This document shows, one piece after another, positions 11,171-23,244 of a stretch of 64,000 nucleotides of DNA (position 1 is its first letter; each line of letters opens with the position of its first letter). This DNA comes from Talinum fruticosum (lineage: Eukaryota > Streptophyta > Magnoliopsida > Caryophyllales > Talinaceae): positions 310,001-374,000 of the forward strand of contig JAITYX010000103.1 in assembly GCA_021018815.1 (NCBI GenBank), given 5' to 3'. Below the pieces are notes generated by a model. The model did not search any database and had not been told where the DNA came from. It saw nothing but the letters and a program-made list of their open reading frames with translations. The position numbers and the translations under genes were made by a program.

Positions 11171-13495
11171 AAAAATGTTCGTCCCCTTTTTTATATGAGA
11201 AAGCTTTTTAATTTTATTTTTCTTTTTGGTTCAGTCGGTAATTAATTTCCATGGACAGTTGAAAATAGAAACAAGCAATGTTTTAATTTTTTACCTCTTT
11301 TGGTGACGTTATCATACGCGTCGTCATAATGTGCTCCGGGTATTTTTAAATGACAAAATTGCCCCTGAGGAGGATATATAAGAGATACTTAGCAATACCC
11401 GTAACGTCTTATATGCATTCGAGAATATCTATTCCTCAGTCATATGTCAACAGATTATTGGATAAATAGAAAGATACGAGATTTTATGGTCTAAAATAAT
11501 AATGTCTCACTAGAGAGTAAGTATATGCTCCCAAGAGCATTTAAGAATTTTCTTACAATATCCTTATGGCTATTTATATCTTGATCACCCTGAACTTTAT
11601 AAAAGCGAAATCCACACTGAAATTTATTTATTGTACCCTTATGGCTAGCCTGACAAAATTTATGGTTTGGTTAAATTCGGATAAGAGAGATCGTATAATG
11701 TCTAATGTTCGAGACGAGATATTGATGGAAACATTCAATTTTTTTTCGAGTCGAGACAATTCTAAATTCGAGTTTAGCCAATAGAAGTAGGAAAAAGCTA
11801 TTATAGATTTAATATTCGGACAAAATTTCATGATCTTGTACTGTTTTTTACGTCAGATAAAATTTTGCTAACGAGTACTTACAACGTCAAATTAATTAAT
11901 GCATTAAGATATAAACATAGTATAATTTTTTTAGTATTTTTGTTAATACAAAAATAAAGTATATCGAATACATATACGGTTAAATTATAGTGATTTTTAT
12001 TCGAAACTAGAAAATATAAAAGTAACATTTTTGCTTAATATTATAAAGCATTAGACTCAAATATGTGAATAAATACATGACAGAATAAGTAGATATAAAT
12101 CAATATTCAGTTATTTTAAATATACTTATAAAATATACAATGACATTTATATGATGTAACACAATCAGATTAAATATATTTTTATGAATATATCAACATA
12201 AAAATAGGAGGTTTTTATGAATATAAAATAAAATCAACCAATTACAAATACATTAGTATATTTTTAATATAATTTTATTGATACAATTATACTTTTTCAT
12301 TGATATTAGAACAAACATGGAACTCTTTGAAGATGATTTGCACTATTTTTTGGCCAAAGTATCCCAAAAATCTTAACGTTGATTAACGCTAGCAAACAAT
12401 AACTACAATTCACCTGTCAGCCCATATTTTTAACAAAAGAACGTATTTTAAGAGAATCTTTCTCTTTTACTGCGTGATTAACATGTTTTTCTAACATGCT
12501 AAAATGCATGTTGCTTTCTAATTTATGTTTTTTTTTCTTCAGATGGCTCATAAAAAGTTGTACAATTTAATCACAAATACATCGAGGAAAAAGGAATCGA
12601 GGCGAGATCAAATATATCTAAAACTTTAGTCTTGATCACTACATCAAGATCTCATTTAATACTTTCCACTTCCTCATTGCGTCACAATTTGAATTAACAT
12701 GTTAACAAGTGTCCTCCATATCAAGCAGTCTCTTGTAAAAATAACCGTCTCATTAATATTTCAATTTAAGCATGTTCAATCATAAAAAATTTTAGTTTAT
12801 GGGGTTTTGAAAATAAAATTACACCTTGACTTAGTGATATTGAAATTAAGTTTCTTTTAATTTTAACACTACTCAAAATTTCAAAATAAGGATTTAAATT
12901 GATCGTTTTTAAATATAGGTCTATTTATTAGCCTTTAATTATTAATTTAAAATTTTAATTAAATTAATCTTAAAGCATGGTTAAACACGACTTGTTAAAA
13001 ATTCATCGCTCCTTCAAAGGTTCCAAACCCTTAAAAGTGTTGAGGTGGTGAAACTATTTGGGCCTTTTATGTGATGGGCTGTGCCCCAATTGCTCATTAT
13101 GAACCATTATTAATTATATTATATTGCCTTATATGTGATGAGTTTTTTCGAAGGATAAAAGAAGTACACAAATCAATATAGGAGGAAATTAAACTCGGAT
13201 ATATGATAACAATGTTAACGAATTTTAGTATTTTACTTATCGGTAAGACGCCCACATTAAGTTAGGCCTATCAACTTACTACCTCCTGGTTGACTTGAAG
13301 GTAGTGGCCATTTACACTAGCTAAGCATCATATGCTTCAATATCATTACAAACACATAATACAACTCTACAATCAATATTCTCACGAACAACTATAATTA
13401 TCCAATATTAACAAGATAGTACTACACCATATTGATCAGAAGCAGCATATATCGTGCATGGTTCAACAGCTAGTAATCCACTCGAAAAACTAGCT
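11171..13495. other. AT-rich intergenic region
   Basis: About 2.3 kb of AT-rich sequence between the RING/PHD gene promoter side and the 3' end of the exonuclease gene. Short open frames at 11566-11831 overlap on both strands and match nothing recognised. No RNA gene or complete mobile element was seen. Confidence 0.6.
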
Positions 13496-15696
13496 TCAGT
13501 CCCCTTTCTTCTTCAATTTGGCAATGGTTAGATCTTTAACTGTGAATGTCTTCTGCACAAGATCAATAGCTGAAAGGTTCAGATCAATTGCAATCCTCTG
13601 AAGAACCTCTGACAAGGAATGCACATCTGAAATTGCAGTATGCGCTGAACCAACTAATGGAACTCCATAATGCTCCCTAAGTGCTTGCAGTGATGTCCTT
13701 CCCCTCACTTGAGATCCTGCTTACATTTAACCAAATAATCCCACTTAACTAATTGGCTCTATTTAGTTCAATCGGTATTAAGTGACACAGGCTCATCTAA
13801 ACTTACTCTGAATTACAATCCGTATTGGAATATCAGTAAAGAATAGTAACGAAAAATAAGAGCCACATCATATCCATATCCAAATTCATACCCCCATCTA
13901 AACAAAATGCAACGGTTGAATATAGCAGCTGTGCTTCTTTTAGGAAAGAAACCACAATAGACAAGGAGAGTAAATACTCTTACTACCTGTAGATTTCATT
14001 GCTTCTCGAGCAAGAGGAAGAGTATCAAGAAACAGCCAATTTGAAGGGATTGGAGTGGAGCATCTTTTGAACTCATTGAGTAAGAAAGGCACATCAAAAC
14101 ATCGAGCATTATGAGCTACCAAAACTACATATCCTTTAGGCTTCTCGCGGCTTTTGACAAACCGAAGCAAGTTTGGGATCATCCCCTTCATCCTACATTC
14201 ACATCCAAACAGGGTATAAGCATCATGCTGCTATGATATTCAATAGGGTGATTTCAAAGTTAGATTGAGGAACTGCACAATGAGATCAACAAGTTGGGAT
14301 AAAGGGATGAAAGAATATACAATGACTAAGCCAAACAGTAAAAACTCGCAGTCAGATAGGTAATTGGTATTGGACTCATCTACAAGTATACGGTACGGGT
14401 AGAGGTTCATATTCAAATTGGGTTCTTGTTCTGAAATTTTGTGCTACTCCAGTATGAAAATAAGGTTTGGGTGTCCTTACCTATGTTAACATGTTTAAGT
14501 ATCCCACACAGGTACTTTTGTGACATGATCAAAACCCATATAGGATTTTATATACCACCCTGAGATGGTCTAGTTTATTGGCATATAGATGGCAAGTCTA
14601 TATAGTCAGAGAATGAGGATAGAGTGAAAATGAGGGTGTCATTAGAGGCTTCGAAGGGCTTAAGTTCAGTATCCCCCAAGGAGAGGGGTTGATGGATGGG
14701 GAGATGATCACCGGTTCCCCCACCCCTAGACCACCAAATGGTCAGGTTTTTGGCCATTGGACAACCCCTAACTAGCCTTTTCTGAATGTGTATGTCTGGT
14801 AAAATACATTTCCTAGACAACATACTTATAACGATCAATCCTCCTATCTCACATGTTTCTGTAACACGTTAGCAAGCAAGTAAAAAGTCATATGTATGAA
14901 CTTCTAGATCATGACTAGATGGAGAAAGGAAAGCTATAAAACTTACCTGGGAACATCCGATCTATTTACCATCTTGGTAGTAATACCATGGATATGAGAA
15001 TTAGTTATAGGACGGCCAGGATTAACCAGTGAGTGAAAGGTGTTCCGTCCACCACCATCGATGTCAACAAGTGCGATCTCAATAATCCTATGATAAATTC
15101 TATGTAGCCCGGTAGTCTCAAGATCAAAGACAAGAAAAGTCATAGGCCGATTGCCCAAATCCTTCTTCTTCCTGCCTACATCTCTCTTAGCCGGTGTTGC
15201 CTTTCCTTTACCCTTTCTACTACCCGTATTTGTAGGTTTCTTCCTGCAAGTGCTGCTACTGCCCCTTGAACTCCTAGTACTGCTACTGTTCTTTTTGCTG
15301 ATCTTCTTCTGAAGAGGCTTCCTAATTACATCCTTCTTTGCACTTGCTTTTGATCTTGTTCTTCCTTTTTTGTTGCACAAATTTTGCTTTTCTTTCTCAA
15401 TTTTGACGTCCCCCTCTTTGCTTCTTGGCTCTTTTCACCCTTGACAGTGTTATAAACTCTTCTACCTCCTCCTCTGAGTAAGAAAAAACTTCCATTTCAC
15501 CATCATATTCTTCATCCTCGTCGTCATAGTAGTAGTATTCATATTCTGATTCATCATCTTCATCAGAATCATAGCTGCTTTCTTCTTCTGAATCATCATC
15601 GGAGTCGTCAGACTCATCATCATATTGCTCATCTGATTCTGAATCATAATCTGAATCCTCTGAATCTGTGATTTCTATAAATGATCTTCTTCCCAT
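13496..15696 (-). CDS. DEDDh 3'-5' exonuclease, DPD1-related, with acidic/basic N-terminal extension
   Basis: Exons 15696-14947, 14192-13987 and 13716-13496 encode about 391 residues. The C-terminal half is an RNase T/DnaQ-fold nuclease with all five DEDDh residues visible: D191 and E193 in FDLETTG, D283 in AHNARCFDVPFL, H344 and D349 in AHTAISDVHSL. SNWLFLDTLPLAREAMKS and the surrounding blocks match plant exonuclease DPD1, which degrades organelle DNA in pollen and senescing leaves. The N-terminus is not a transit peptide: residues 1-85 are almost all Asp/Glu/Ser/Tyr and about residues 100-185 are Lys/Ser-rich, which suggests a nuclear site (inference). The frame needs one base removed in the C5 run at 15410-15414, after which exon phases and total length (392 codons with stop) fit. 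The start codon directly follows a 3' splice-site-like CAG, so a leader intron is likely. Confidence 0.88.
15410..15414 (-). other. Apparent 1-base insertion (G5 run) in exonuclease exon 1
   Basis: On the coding strand the frame AAG CAA AGA GGG stops at 15397-15399. One base fewer in the G5 run continues it as DVKIEKEKQNLCNKKGR into the nuclease domain, and exon 1 then ends in phase 2 as exon 2 requires. Missing two bases would also fit. Confidence 0.7.
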
Positions 15697-17030
15697 CTGG
15701 GTGTTCCTAAGTAGAGATTTTCAGTGTTTTAATCTCGGAGTTTTAAAGTGTATGCTTCAGATGCAAGGAAAAGTGAATAAAGGGCAATTATAGGTCTTAA
15801 AAATCCAACAATTCTATCTCTACAGTTGCTAGGTGAAGTTCAAAAATTTCCACAAAAATTATGTCAGAAATTCACATGGAAATAACCCCACTGCCAAAAA
15901 GAAAGAAAAAGACAAGTAAAGCTATTCCCACTTTCTGATTGTCGAGTCCGAGAAACTAGCAGATTAATTGAGTTTAACAAGTTCATATTTTGGAGCTTCT
16001 CTGGAAATTTTCCATTAAAAATAGCAGATTACTGATATTTTGGTTGATGGAAGTATCATACTCACACTTACCATAAAAAATATTGGAGCTATGTATGTAT
16101 TTAAGTTGCTAGAAATTAAGGATAAATTTGTTAGTATGAAGATAAACTTTTCTGAATGTTCTTTACTAAAGGTTGCTTTTTCCTCTTTTTCCTCAGGCCT
16201 CAACTCTCAACGAGTATGTGAGTGTGGTAGATTCACATAAAAATCATTTTAGAGGATTTTTTGACATGTGAGGAGAATAAAGGTTATGTGAATGTGTGAT
16301 GGAATTAGAGTATTTTTTTAAAAATAATTTTTGAGTATTTTATTAGTTGAATTAACTAAAAGTACTTATTAATATACGCAGATGTAATTGTAATATTATT
16401 TTGTTATTAGTTTTATGTATCTTAATTATATTGATGAGGTTAAGATGAGTAAAACAATCCTTCTTTGTTGTTATTCTTCTTTCAGTTTCAATTCAAACAA
16501 ACTATATGCGTTTTAAAAGAGCGTGACTTGTTTCACATTATAAATGCAATTCAAGAGATTATGTGTAACTTTTTTTAGTAAAACTGAGAAAATATCGTGA
16601 GATATTCGTATTTAATTTGAAAAAGTAAAAGGAAAAGAAAAGGATACGTGGAAGAAGGCTGTGGTGTTGGTTTGATTCTGGTTGAGCAAATATGTGCCAC
16701 AGAATAACACAAGGCCAATGCTGCCAATTTTGGGCATTATCTTCATCGACTTGATAATTTGATTACAACTTCTCCCTTTTATGGTTCTTGTAAATTGTTG
16801 AAAAATCATATAATCTAAAAGAAAATAAGTGTGAGAGAGACAATTTTTTTTTTTGGAAAAAGAAAAAAAGACTCTCCTTTTGGTTTCTTCTCCACATCCT
16901 ACCACCTCGAATTCGCCAATTTTCTGCTCTTACCTTCAATGGGCTGAGGATTTCTTTGCTCTTTCAGTGAGAGGCAGAGAGAACTTCTAACGCTTTTCAG
17001 AGCTTTCTCTCTCTAATTCTCTCTCTGATA
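15697..17030. other. Shared upstream region of divergent exonuclease and ABCF5 genes
   Basis: A head-to-head 1.3-kb intergenic region. CT-rich sequence (CTCTCTCTAATTCTCTCTCT) lies just upstream of the ABCF5 start codon at about 17004-17026. Short open frames on both strands (16015-16240, 16612-16905) match nothing. No further element was recognised. Confidence 0.55.
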
Positions 17031-20000
17031 ATGGAAATGGCGGCTAAGCTTCACTGTGTAGACCTGCGCTCAACTTTTATCCCTAGTCCCTCAGCCCTCT
17101 TGGATGCTCGTAAGTCCTCTCTCTTACCGCCCCTTCCTTCTCCTTTTCCCTCCATTAAAGCTTCAAACTTTACCAACAATTCTCTGAAATCCTCAAAACC
17201 CTCTTACCTTTCGAGCCCTAGGCTCAAGCTCTCTCAACTATCCTCCAAATTATCTGCCCTAGCTGTGGAAACATCTGAACCAGATTCTGAAACAAGTGCC
17301 CAGAATAGGGAGGATATTGAATCTCTGTTTTCCAAGGATTCTGTGGACGCATTTGATCAGAAGAGGGAAATAGGCAGTCCAATTCTGGGGCTTCTAGTGT
17401 TTCCTCTGGGGTTAGGCTAGAGAACATTAGCAAGAGCTATAAGGGGGTGACTGTGCTGAAAAATGTGAGTTGGGAAGTGAAGAAGGGAGAGAAAGTGGGG
17501 TTGGTTGGGGTTAATGGGGCAGGGAAAACTACCCAGCTGAGAATTATTGCTGGTTTGGAGGAGCCTGATGCTGGGAATGTAATTAAGGCTAAGGAGAATA
17601 TGAAAATTGCTTTCTTGAGCCAGGAGTTTGAGGTTTCATTGAGCAGGACAGTGAAGGAGGAGTTCATGAATGCATTTAAAGAGGAGATGGAGGTTTCAGA
17701 GAAGTTAGAGAAGGTACAGAAGGCTATTGAGCGTTCTGTTGATGATCTGGAGCTGATGGGAAGGTTGTTGGATGAGTTTGATTTGCTGCAAAAGAGGGCA
17801 CAGGCGGTGGACTTGGACCAGGTTGATGCTAAGATCAATAAGTTGATGCCCGAGCTTGGTTTCGCCCCGAGGATTCCGATAGGCTAGTGGCATCCTTCAG
17901 TAGTGGGTGGCAGATGAGGATGTCTCTAGGGAAGATCTTGCTTCAGGTATAACGGTGTTAATTTGTTAATGTGCATATGAATGGCTTTGAAGTTGTGTTG
18001 AGAATTGGCAATCTTACTGATGTTGGATGCTGAGCTTCATTGGGTTTCTGGCTTCTGTTTGCTTGTATACTAATGATTTATTGCTTGTATACTAATGATT
18101 TATTGCTTGTAAGTTCATAAGATGGCGTAAGAAGGAGCTATGATCTTGTCAAAAGCGATAACTCCTCATTTTGTGTGTCAACATAATGAAAACAATTGAT
18201 AGCCTCAAATATTAAGCTCTATCAAGAGAGGAATATATTTGGAACTATGAGTCTGCGTTGAAAGTGTAGGAGACAAGTCCATTCTATGTTAATTGTATTC
18301 TTTTCTATGTCTGTATAGTAACTTAATGCATTTATTCAGAAGAAACATTTGCTAAGCATCAAGAATTTATTCAGTCCATGATTCCTATCCTCTTCATTCG
18401 GATGCATCCGTGAATTTTAATAGTATTTGATTGATATGTTGTATTTGTTGCAGGATCCAGATCTGTTGCTTTTGGATGAGCCTACAAATCACCTTGATCT
18501 TGACACAATTGAGTGGCTTGAAAGATATCTTAACCAGTTGGATGTACCAATGGTCATCATATCCCATGACAGGGCTTTCCTTGACCAGCTATGTACCAAA
18601 ATTGTGGAGACTGAAATGGGTGTGTCAAGGACATTTGAAGGAAACTATTCCAACTATATAATTGCGAAGGCAGCTTGGATTGAAGCTCAATCGGCTGCAT
18701 GGGAGAAACAACAGAAAGAAATCGAGCAGACAAAGGACATCATCAACCGCATTGGTGCTGGAGTAAGTGCTGGACGAGCATCTACTGCCGAGAAGGTACT
18801 AGCATCTATAATTTCTTCCCAAGCCAACATGAAAAATTGATTTTCAACTAGTTCAAATCAGATCACAGTATTAACTACATTTTTTCATTGATCATTGTTT
18901 TCGTTCTTTTGCTATATTGGTGTGTTTAGATGGCAATTTCTACTCTGATTAGCCTATTTTTTACTTAATCACTTTCTGGAGGGTGGAAACTAGAAGATAT
19001 CTAAACGAGCTTGTTAAAAGTGTTTTTAATCTCATGGAGTTTGTGAGGAAAACACACTTCCCTCTTGGTTTTGCTTTGAATGAATCTTGATGAGTAATTA
19101 GGATCTATGTCTTGGTGGTGCTAAAATGTGGGTTGTACTTTCGTATCCCACCTGATTTTGATCCTTAAGATTAAATCAGATTCCAAAGTTGATGATTAGA
19201 TTCTTCTTTGCTTTTCATTCAGCTGAATAAACTGAAGAATGTTGATGCATTTGTGTACTATCCAATGCGTGCTTCCTTCTTTCTGTAAGCTTTACTACAA
19301 GACAGTCTTATGTTCTAGTTACTCGCAGATATGCTTCATACCATTTCTCCTGCAGATGCTACAATGTTTAACACTTCTTCCTCAGGACTTCTGTAGCAAT
19401 TCCTGTAACAAGCTAAAAATTTCGTGCACTTAAGTGCAAGAGCTGATTCCTGAAGTATATGTACCCTTGTCTCTTTTTGTTGCAGAAATTAGAAAGGCTT
19501 CAAGAAGAGGAGCTAGTTGAGAAGCCTTTCATACGGAAACAGATGAAGATCAAGTTCCCTGAGCGTGGGAGAAGTGGAAAGACTGTTGTGTCAATCAAGA
19601 ACCTGGATTTTAGTTATGGTGATAAGGTGAGCTTAACTGCCTTCCGTATCCCTATTTGGAACGGAGGACATTGCTTTTCTGATTAATGGATAAATTGTGA
19701 TCCGGTTAATAAATTTGCTGTTGGTATGCCAGGTGTTGTTTAAGGATGCGAATCTAACAATTCAGAGAGGGGAGAAAATTGCTATAATTGGCCCTAATGG
19801 GTGTGGGAAAAGCACATTATTAAAGCTGATTATGGGTTTGGAGAAACCTACGGATGGTGAAGTTATTCTTGGGGAGCACAACGTCCTTCCAAATTATTTT
19901 GAGCAGAATCAGGTAAATCACTACTATCATTACCTCAGATGCCTTACTTTAATTATCTAAAATCTGTTCTCATGTTTGCCTTTTGCCTAATTACTTACGT

Positions 20001-21944
20001 TGATTTATATGTTATTAGGCTGAAGCGCTAGATTTGAATAAGACGGTGCTCCAGACAGTAGAGGAAGTTGCAGAAGATTGGAGACTTGATGACATAAAGG
20101 GTCTGCTGGGGCGTTGCAATTTCAAGTCTGATATGCTTGATAGGAAAGTTGCGCTTTTGAGTGGTGGAGAGAAGGTAAATTGTTTGTCAAGCATTAATTA
20201 ATGTCACAATGTGTCCTTATTACTCTTGGATTAACAATTTTCCCATTCCTTACTAAAGGCTTATTATACATATTTTCTGCTTTCTTAGGCACGTTTGGCA
20301 TTCTGCAAGTTCATGGTAAAGCCATCAACTTTGCTGGTTCTTGACGAACCTACAAACCATCTAGATATACCTTCAAAGGAGATGCTTGAGGTTGGTCTTT
20401 GATTGATTTGCCTTCTTGCACAAAGCTTATAAACTATAATCGTTGTAGCTGCAGAACTTATTTGAAATCGCTATTCTTATTCAGGAAGCAATACAAGAAT
20501 ATGAGGGCACAGTGATTACTGTCTCTCATGATCGTTACTTTATAAAACAAATAGTCAACAGAGTAATTGAGGTTAAGGATGGATATTTGCAAGATTATGT
20601 TGGTGATTACAATGTAAGTCATGCTCCTTTCTTCTCATCTGGCCCTTTTGTGCTTCAATTATTTGGCTTCTGTGGCAGTTTCTTGTAAATCTTGTCAGCT
20701 GATCATGATCATGTGAATCAAGTATCAACTCAGAGATTGGTTTAATGGGATTTCCACTTGTTCTTTTTCCCTTTTGCAAATTAAGCCACATGGTTTTCTA
20801 GTGCATTTTTAATAAAGACAGCTAGCAAGGGCATAGAAAATTTGCACCTTTTGATAACAATGAACACCCCCAGCTTTTTTTTTTTCACGTCTTACCTAAT
20901 CAGAAAAAATGTTGTCTTCTGAGAAGTGCTCTAATTTGTGAGTGAAGGGTTGTTAACCTACTGAATTTGAGATCTTTGGAGTAAATTGACATACTTGAGA
21001 ATTTGAGACATGTAGCACCACGAGTGAGTAGAAAATGCCCAGTCATTACTTAAACATACCCTTCTTATTGAAGCAGTTCTCCCTTATCTATTATAATGTC
21101 GGGAATTCCAACATTTTGGCTTGTGGGTTTTCTGATTATCGCTAAATCTTCTATATTGAATGTGTGATGGCCTCCTCGAGAAACATGTGAGTTTTGGAGT
21201 GTTCTTTCCCTTCCTAACGTACAGTGATGTTTCTGAAATAATTTTAAAAAAATGTGTAATATGCAGTATTATTTGGAGAAGAACCTTGATGCAAGGCAGA
21301 GGGAGCTGGAACGTGAGGCAGAGCTTGACGAGAAGAATTCCAAAGTAAAAGCTAAATCCAAGATGTCAAAGGTAAGTTGATCAGCTACAGAAACCAGCAC
21401 CCAGTATGAATGACAAAAACAAGGTCTAGGTAGATTTTTGGTGCATGTAACTTCACTCCTGACCAGTAGAGAAAAAACTCCTTTCTGAAAAACCAGTGAA
21501 AAATTTTCGAGAAAAAGCTTTTAATGAGCTACAACCATTTGAAAAACGAAATTGTAAAGAAGAGGAGAAATAGAAGTAGATTAGACATAACCAATGAGCC
21601 TTAGCTTATCTCAAGTGGGATGGATACCTCCCCCAGCGTCCCCCCAAGAGGAGCCGCCAGGGTTTGAATCTTGACAGGAGACTTTTCCTTGTGAAGAAAA
21701 TGCTTGAGCTACAACAAGCCCATCCCTCCACTAGGCTTGGGTCTGAGACGTATGCCCCCCCAACAAAAAAAAAAAGGTACAATTTGATACATATGGATAG
21801 TGTTGAATTATGATCAATTTGAGCCGAAAGTGATGCATTGTTTAACAGGCTGAGAAAGAGGCACGAAAGAAACAGAAAATGCAAGCGTTTCAGCAAGCAA
21901 AGGCGAAATCAAAGGGGTTAAAGAATGCAAAGAGGTGGAACTAA
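17031..21944 (+). CDS. ABCF5: ABC-F family ATPase, ABCF5 type, chloroplast-targeted
   Basis: Nine exons (17031-17946, 18454-18795, 19486-19626, 19733-19912, 20019-20174, 20289-20390, 20485-20613, 21267-21371, 21849-21944) encode about 722 residues with twin ATPase domains and no membrane segments. Seen: a Ser/Pro-rich, acid-poor N-terminus like a plastid transit peptide; first Walker A GVNGAGKT (about 160-167), a degenerate signature in [10 protein letters not shown] and Walker [15 protein letters not shown]; second Walker A GPNGCGKS (about 487-494), signature LSGGEKARL and Walker [14 protein letters not shown]; a Lys-rich tail ending KNAKRWN. ABC-F proteins act on ribosomes or translation rather than as transporters; the plastid site is inferred. 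The sequence is close to Arabidopsis ABCF5 as remembered. Two missing bases in exon 1 (near 17379-17382 and 17865-17868) break the frame; with both restored all nine exons are in phase (723 codons with stop). Confidence 0.95.
17379..17382 (+). other. Apparent 1-base deletion in ABCF5 exon 1 (first)
   Basis: The upstream frame stops at 17418-17420. The next frame begins [20 protein letters not shown], the conserved start of the first ATPase domain. One missing base next to CCAA restores continuity. Confidence 0.8.
17865..17868 (+). other. Apparent 1-base deletion in ABCF5 exon 1 (second, C4 run)
   Basis: The frame reads LMPELGFAP and then stops at 17885-17887. One more C gives [19 protein letters not shown], the conserved signature region, up to the donor at 17947. 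Confidence 0.85.
18068..18112 (+). repeat. 22-bp tandem duplication in ABCF5 intron 1
   Basis: The unit CTTGTATACTAATGATTTATTG occurs twice in a row, followed by a partial third start. Non-coding, inside intron 1. Confidence 0.8.
21595..21776 (+). mobile_element. Possible SINE-like element in ABCF5 intron 8
   Basis: The segment starts with an A-box-like TAGCTTATCTCAAGTGG, has a B-box-like GGTTTGAATCTT about 40 nt later (near 21661), and ends in CCCCCC followed by an A-rich tail. The order and spacing suggest a Pol III-derived retroposon. No clear target-site duplication was found, so this is tentative. Confidence 0.35.
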
Positions 21945-22839
21945 GAGGGGAGGGGGTTTTCCCTTTGGTTTTTTTGACAAAGGCTCTTCCACCATCAGAA
22001 CCATTGCTTCAGTGTGCGAAAGCTTTCAGAAAGAGGGTGTTCAGAAATCAAAGGCTTTTGATCATTGTTTATAGGAGTATTACAGTACAAGAAAAAAAGG
22101 GTTAAACCGTAAACAGGGATCCTAGAGATTTGAGCTTCAAAAGGCAGAAACTATGGAGTTGTAATTGGCACTTTAATGGTAGTGAATCCCATAATTGTAG
22201 TCACAAAATTAGCAGGTTGTAAATAACAATTTCACATGCCAGGTCTTGTAGTGTTTCTTCATCATACTCTTCTATAAATTATATTTGAAGTCTTAAAAGT
22301 GCATTAGTCATATATAGTTATATAGTCCGATTGGTTACTGTAAAGTAAGTGTTTCTTGTTCCTTAATTCAGTTAAAATTTTCCAAAATGTTGGTCCTTCA
22401 GGTGTTCATTAGTGTATCTAGTATTTGTACTAGAAATCCAATGAGAGGATAAGTGTTGTCGTTCCTTCCTTTTGAAGTGTTGGTTAACTTAGCTGATATA
22501 TATACATTTTTCGGTATATGTACATCTATCCGTGCACAGGACCATGCTTCTCCCCTTCTATGCGAATTTATAGAGAATTTCGATGCTGCTGAATTGAAGT
22601 AATGTATCGTCTGAATCCGCTGTAGTCTATACTGTTGTTGCATAAGCAAATTGAAATTTTCGATTACATGGTGCAAATGTGATGCCTTGATAAATTGTCA
22701 TTGTTTGTAAATGTAGGCTCGCACAAGGCAACTCCCCACATGAGGCTCAGGGTTTATTGAGCGGGGCCCACACTAGGAGTAGTAGTTGTATTTCGGTGCA
22801 GTGTTCTTGGTCGATAATCTCTATGTTGCTCTCGATCTC

Positions 22840-23244
22840 TTACATGCTCAGTCCATACTGAAACCGGTGTAGTGATTGCATGTGTAGATACTTCTGACTG
22901 ATTGGGTATGATTGCACAGAAGATCCACACTCCACAGTGGACATGGATACCGGTATAGTGACTGTATGTGTAGATACTTCTGACTGATTGGGTATGATTG
23001 CACAGAAGATCCACACACCACAGTGGACAGGACTTACTGTTGTTGCCATGTCAATATGTGGGACAGCTTCTCTCACTTTTACACCTGTCGCTTCCCCTTC
23101 TCCCTCAAACATAGGGACACTCTGAGCATGAAAAAATCGATAGTCCAAATCTACCTCCATGTATCGTCCCTGACAATCTTTGTCGAAGCATCTAGACCTC
23201 ATAATATCATCACGACTTTGTTCCGGGTCCATCTTAACATACAA
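22840..23244 (-). other. Unrecognised open reading frame, possible gene fragment
   Basis: A 134-codon frame. The first 65 residues (with CFDKDCQGRYMEVDLDYRFF) look protein-like, with mixed charge and aromatics; the rest is the 86-bp tandem repeat read in two frames. I do not recognise the family. No splice context or promoter could be supported. It may be a captured or decayed exon. Confidence 0.2.
22863..23028. repeat. 86-bp tandem duplication
   Basis: Two copies start at 22863 and 22949. Each runs from ACCGGTRTAGTGAYTG through TGTAGATACTTCTGACTGAT and TATGATTGCACAGAAGATCC to CCACAGTGGAC. Most of the 80 bases agree. The copies are in different frames of a minus-strand open frame, so the repeat itself is probably not coding. 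Confidence 0.85.

Noticed and set aside
11566..11831. Overlapping open frames on both strands in intergenic DNA
   Set aside because: No family similarity and no splice or promoter context.
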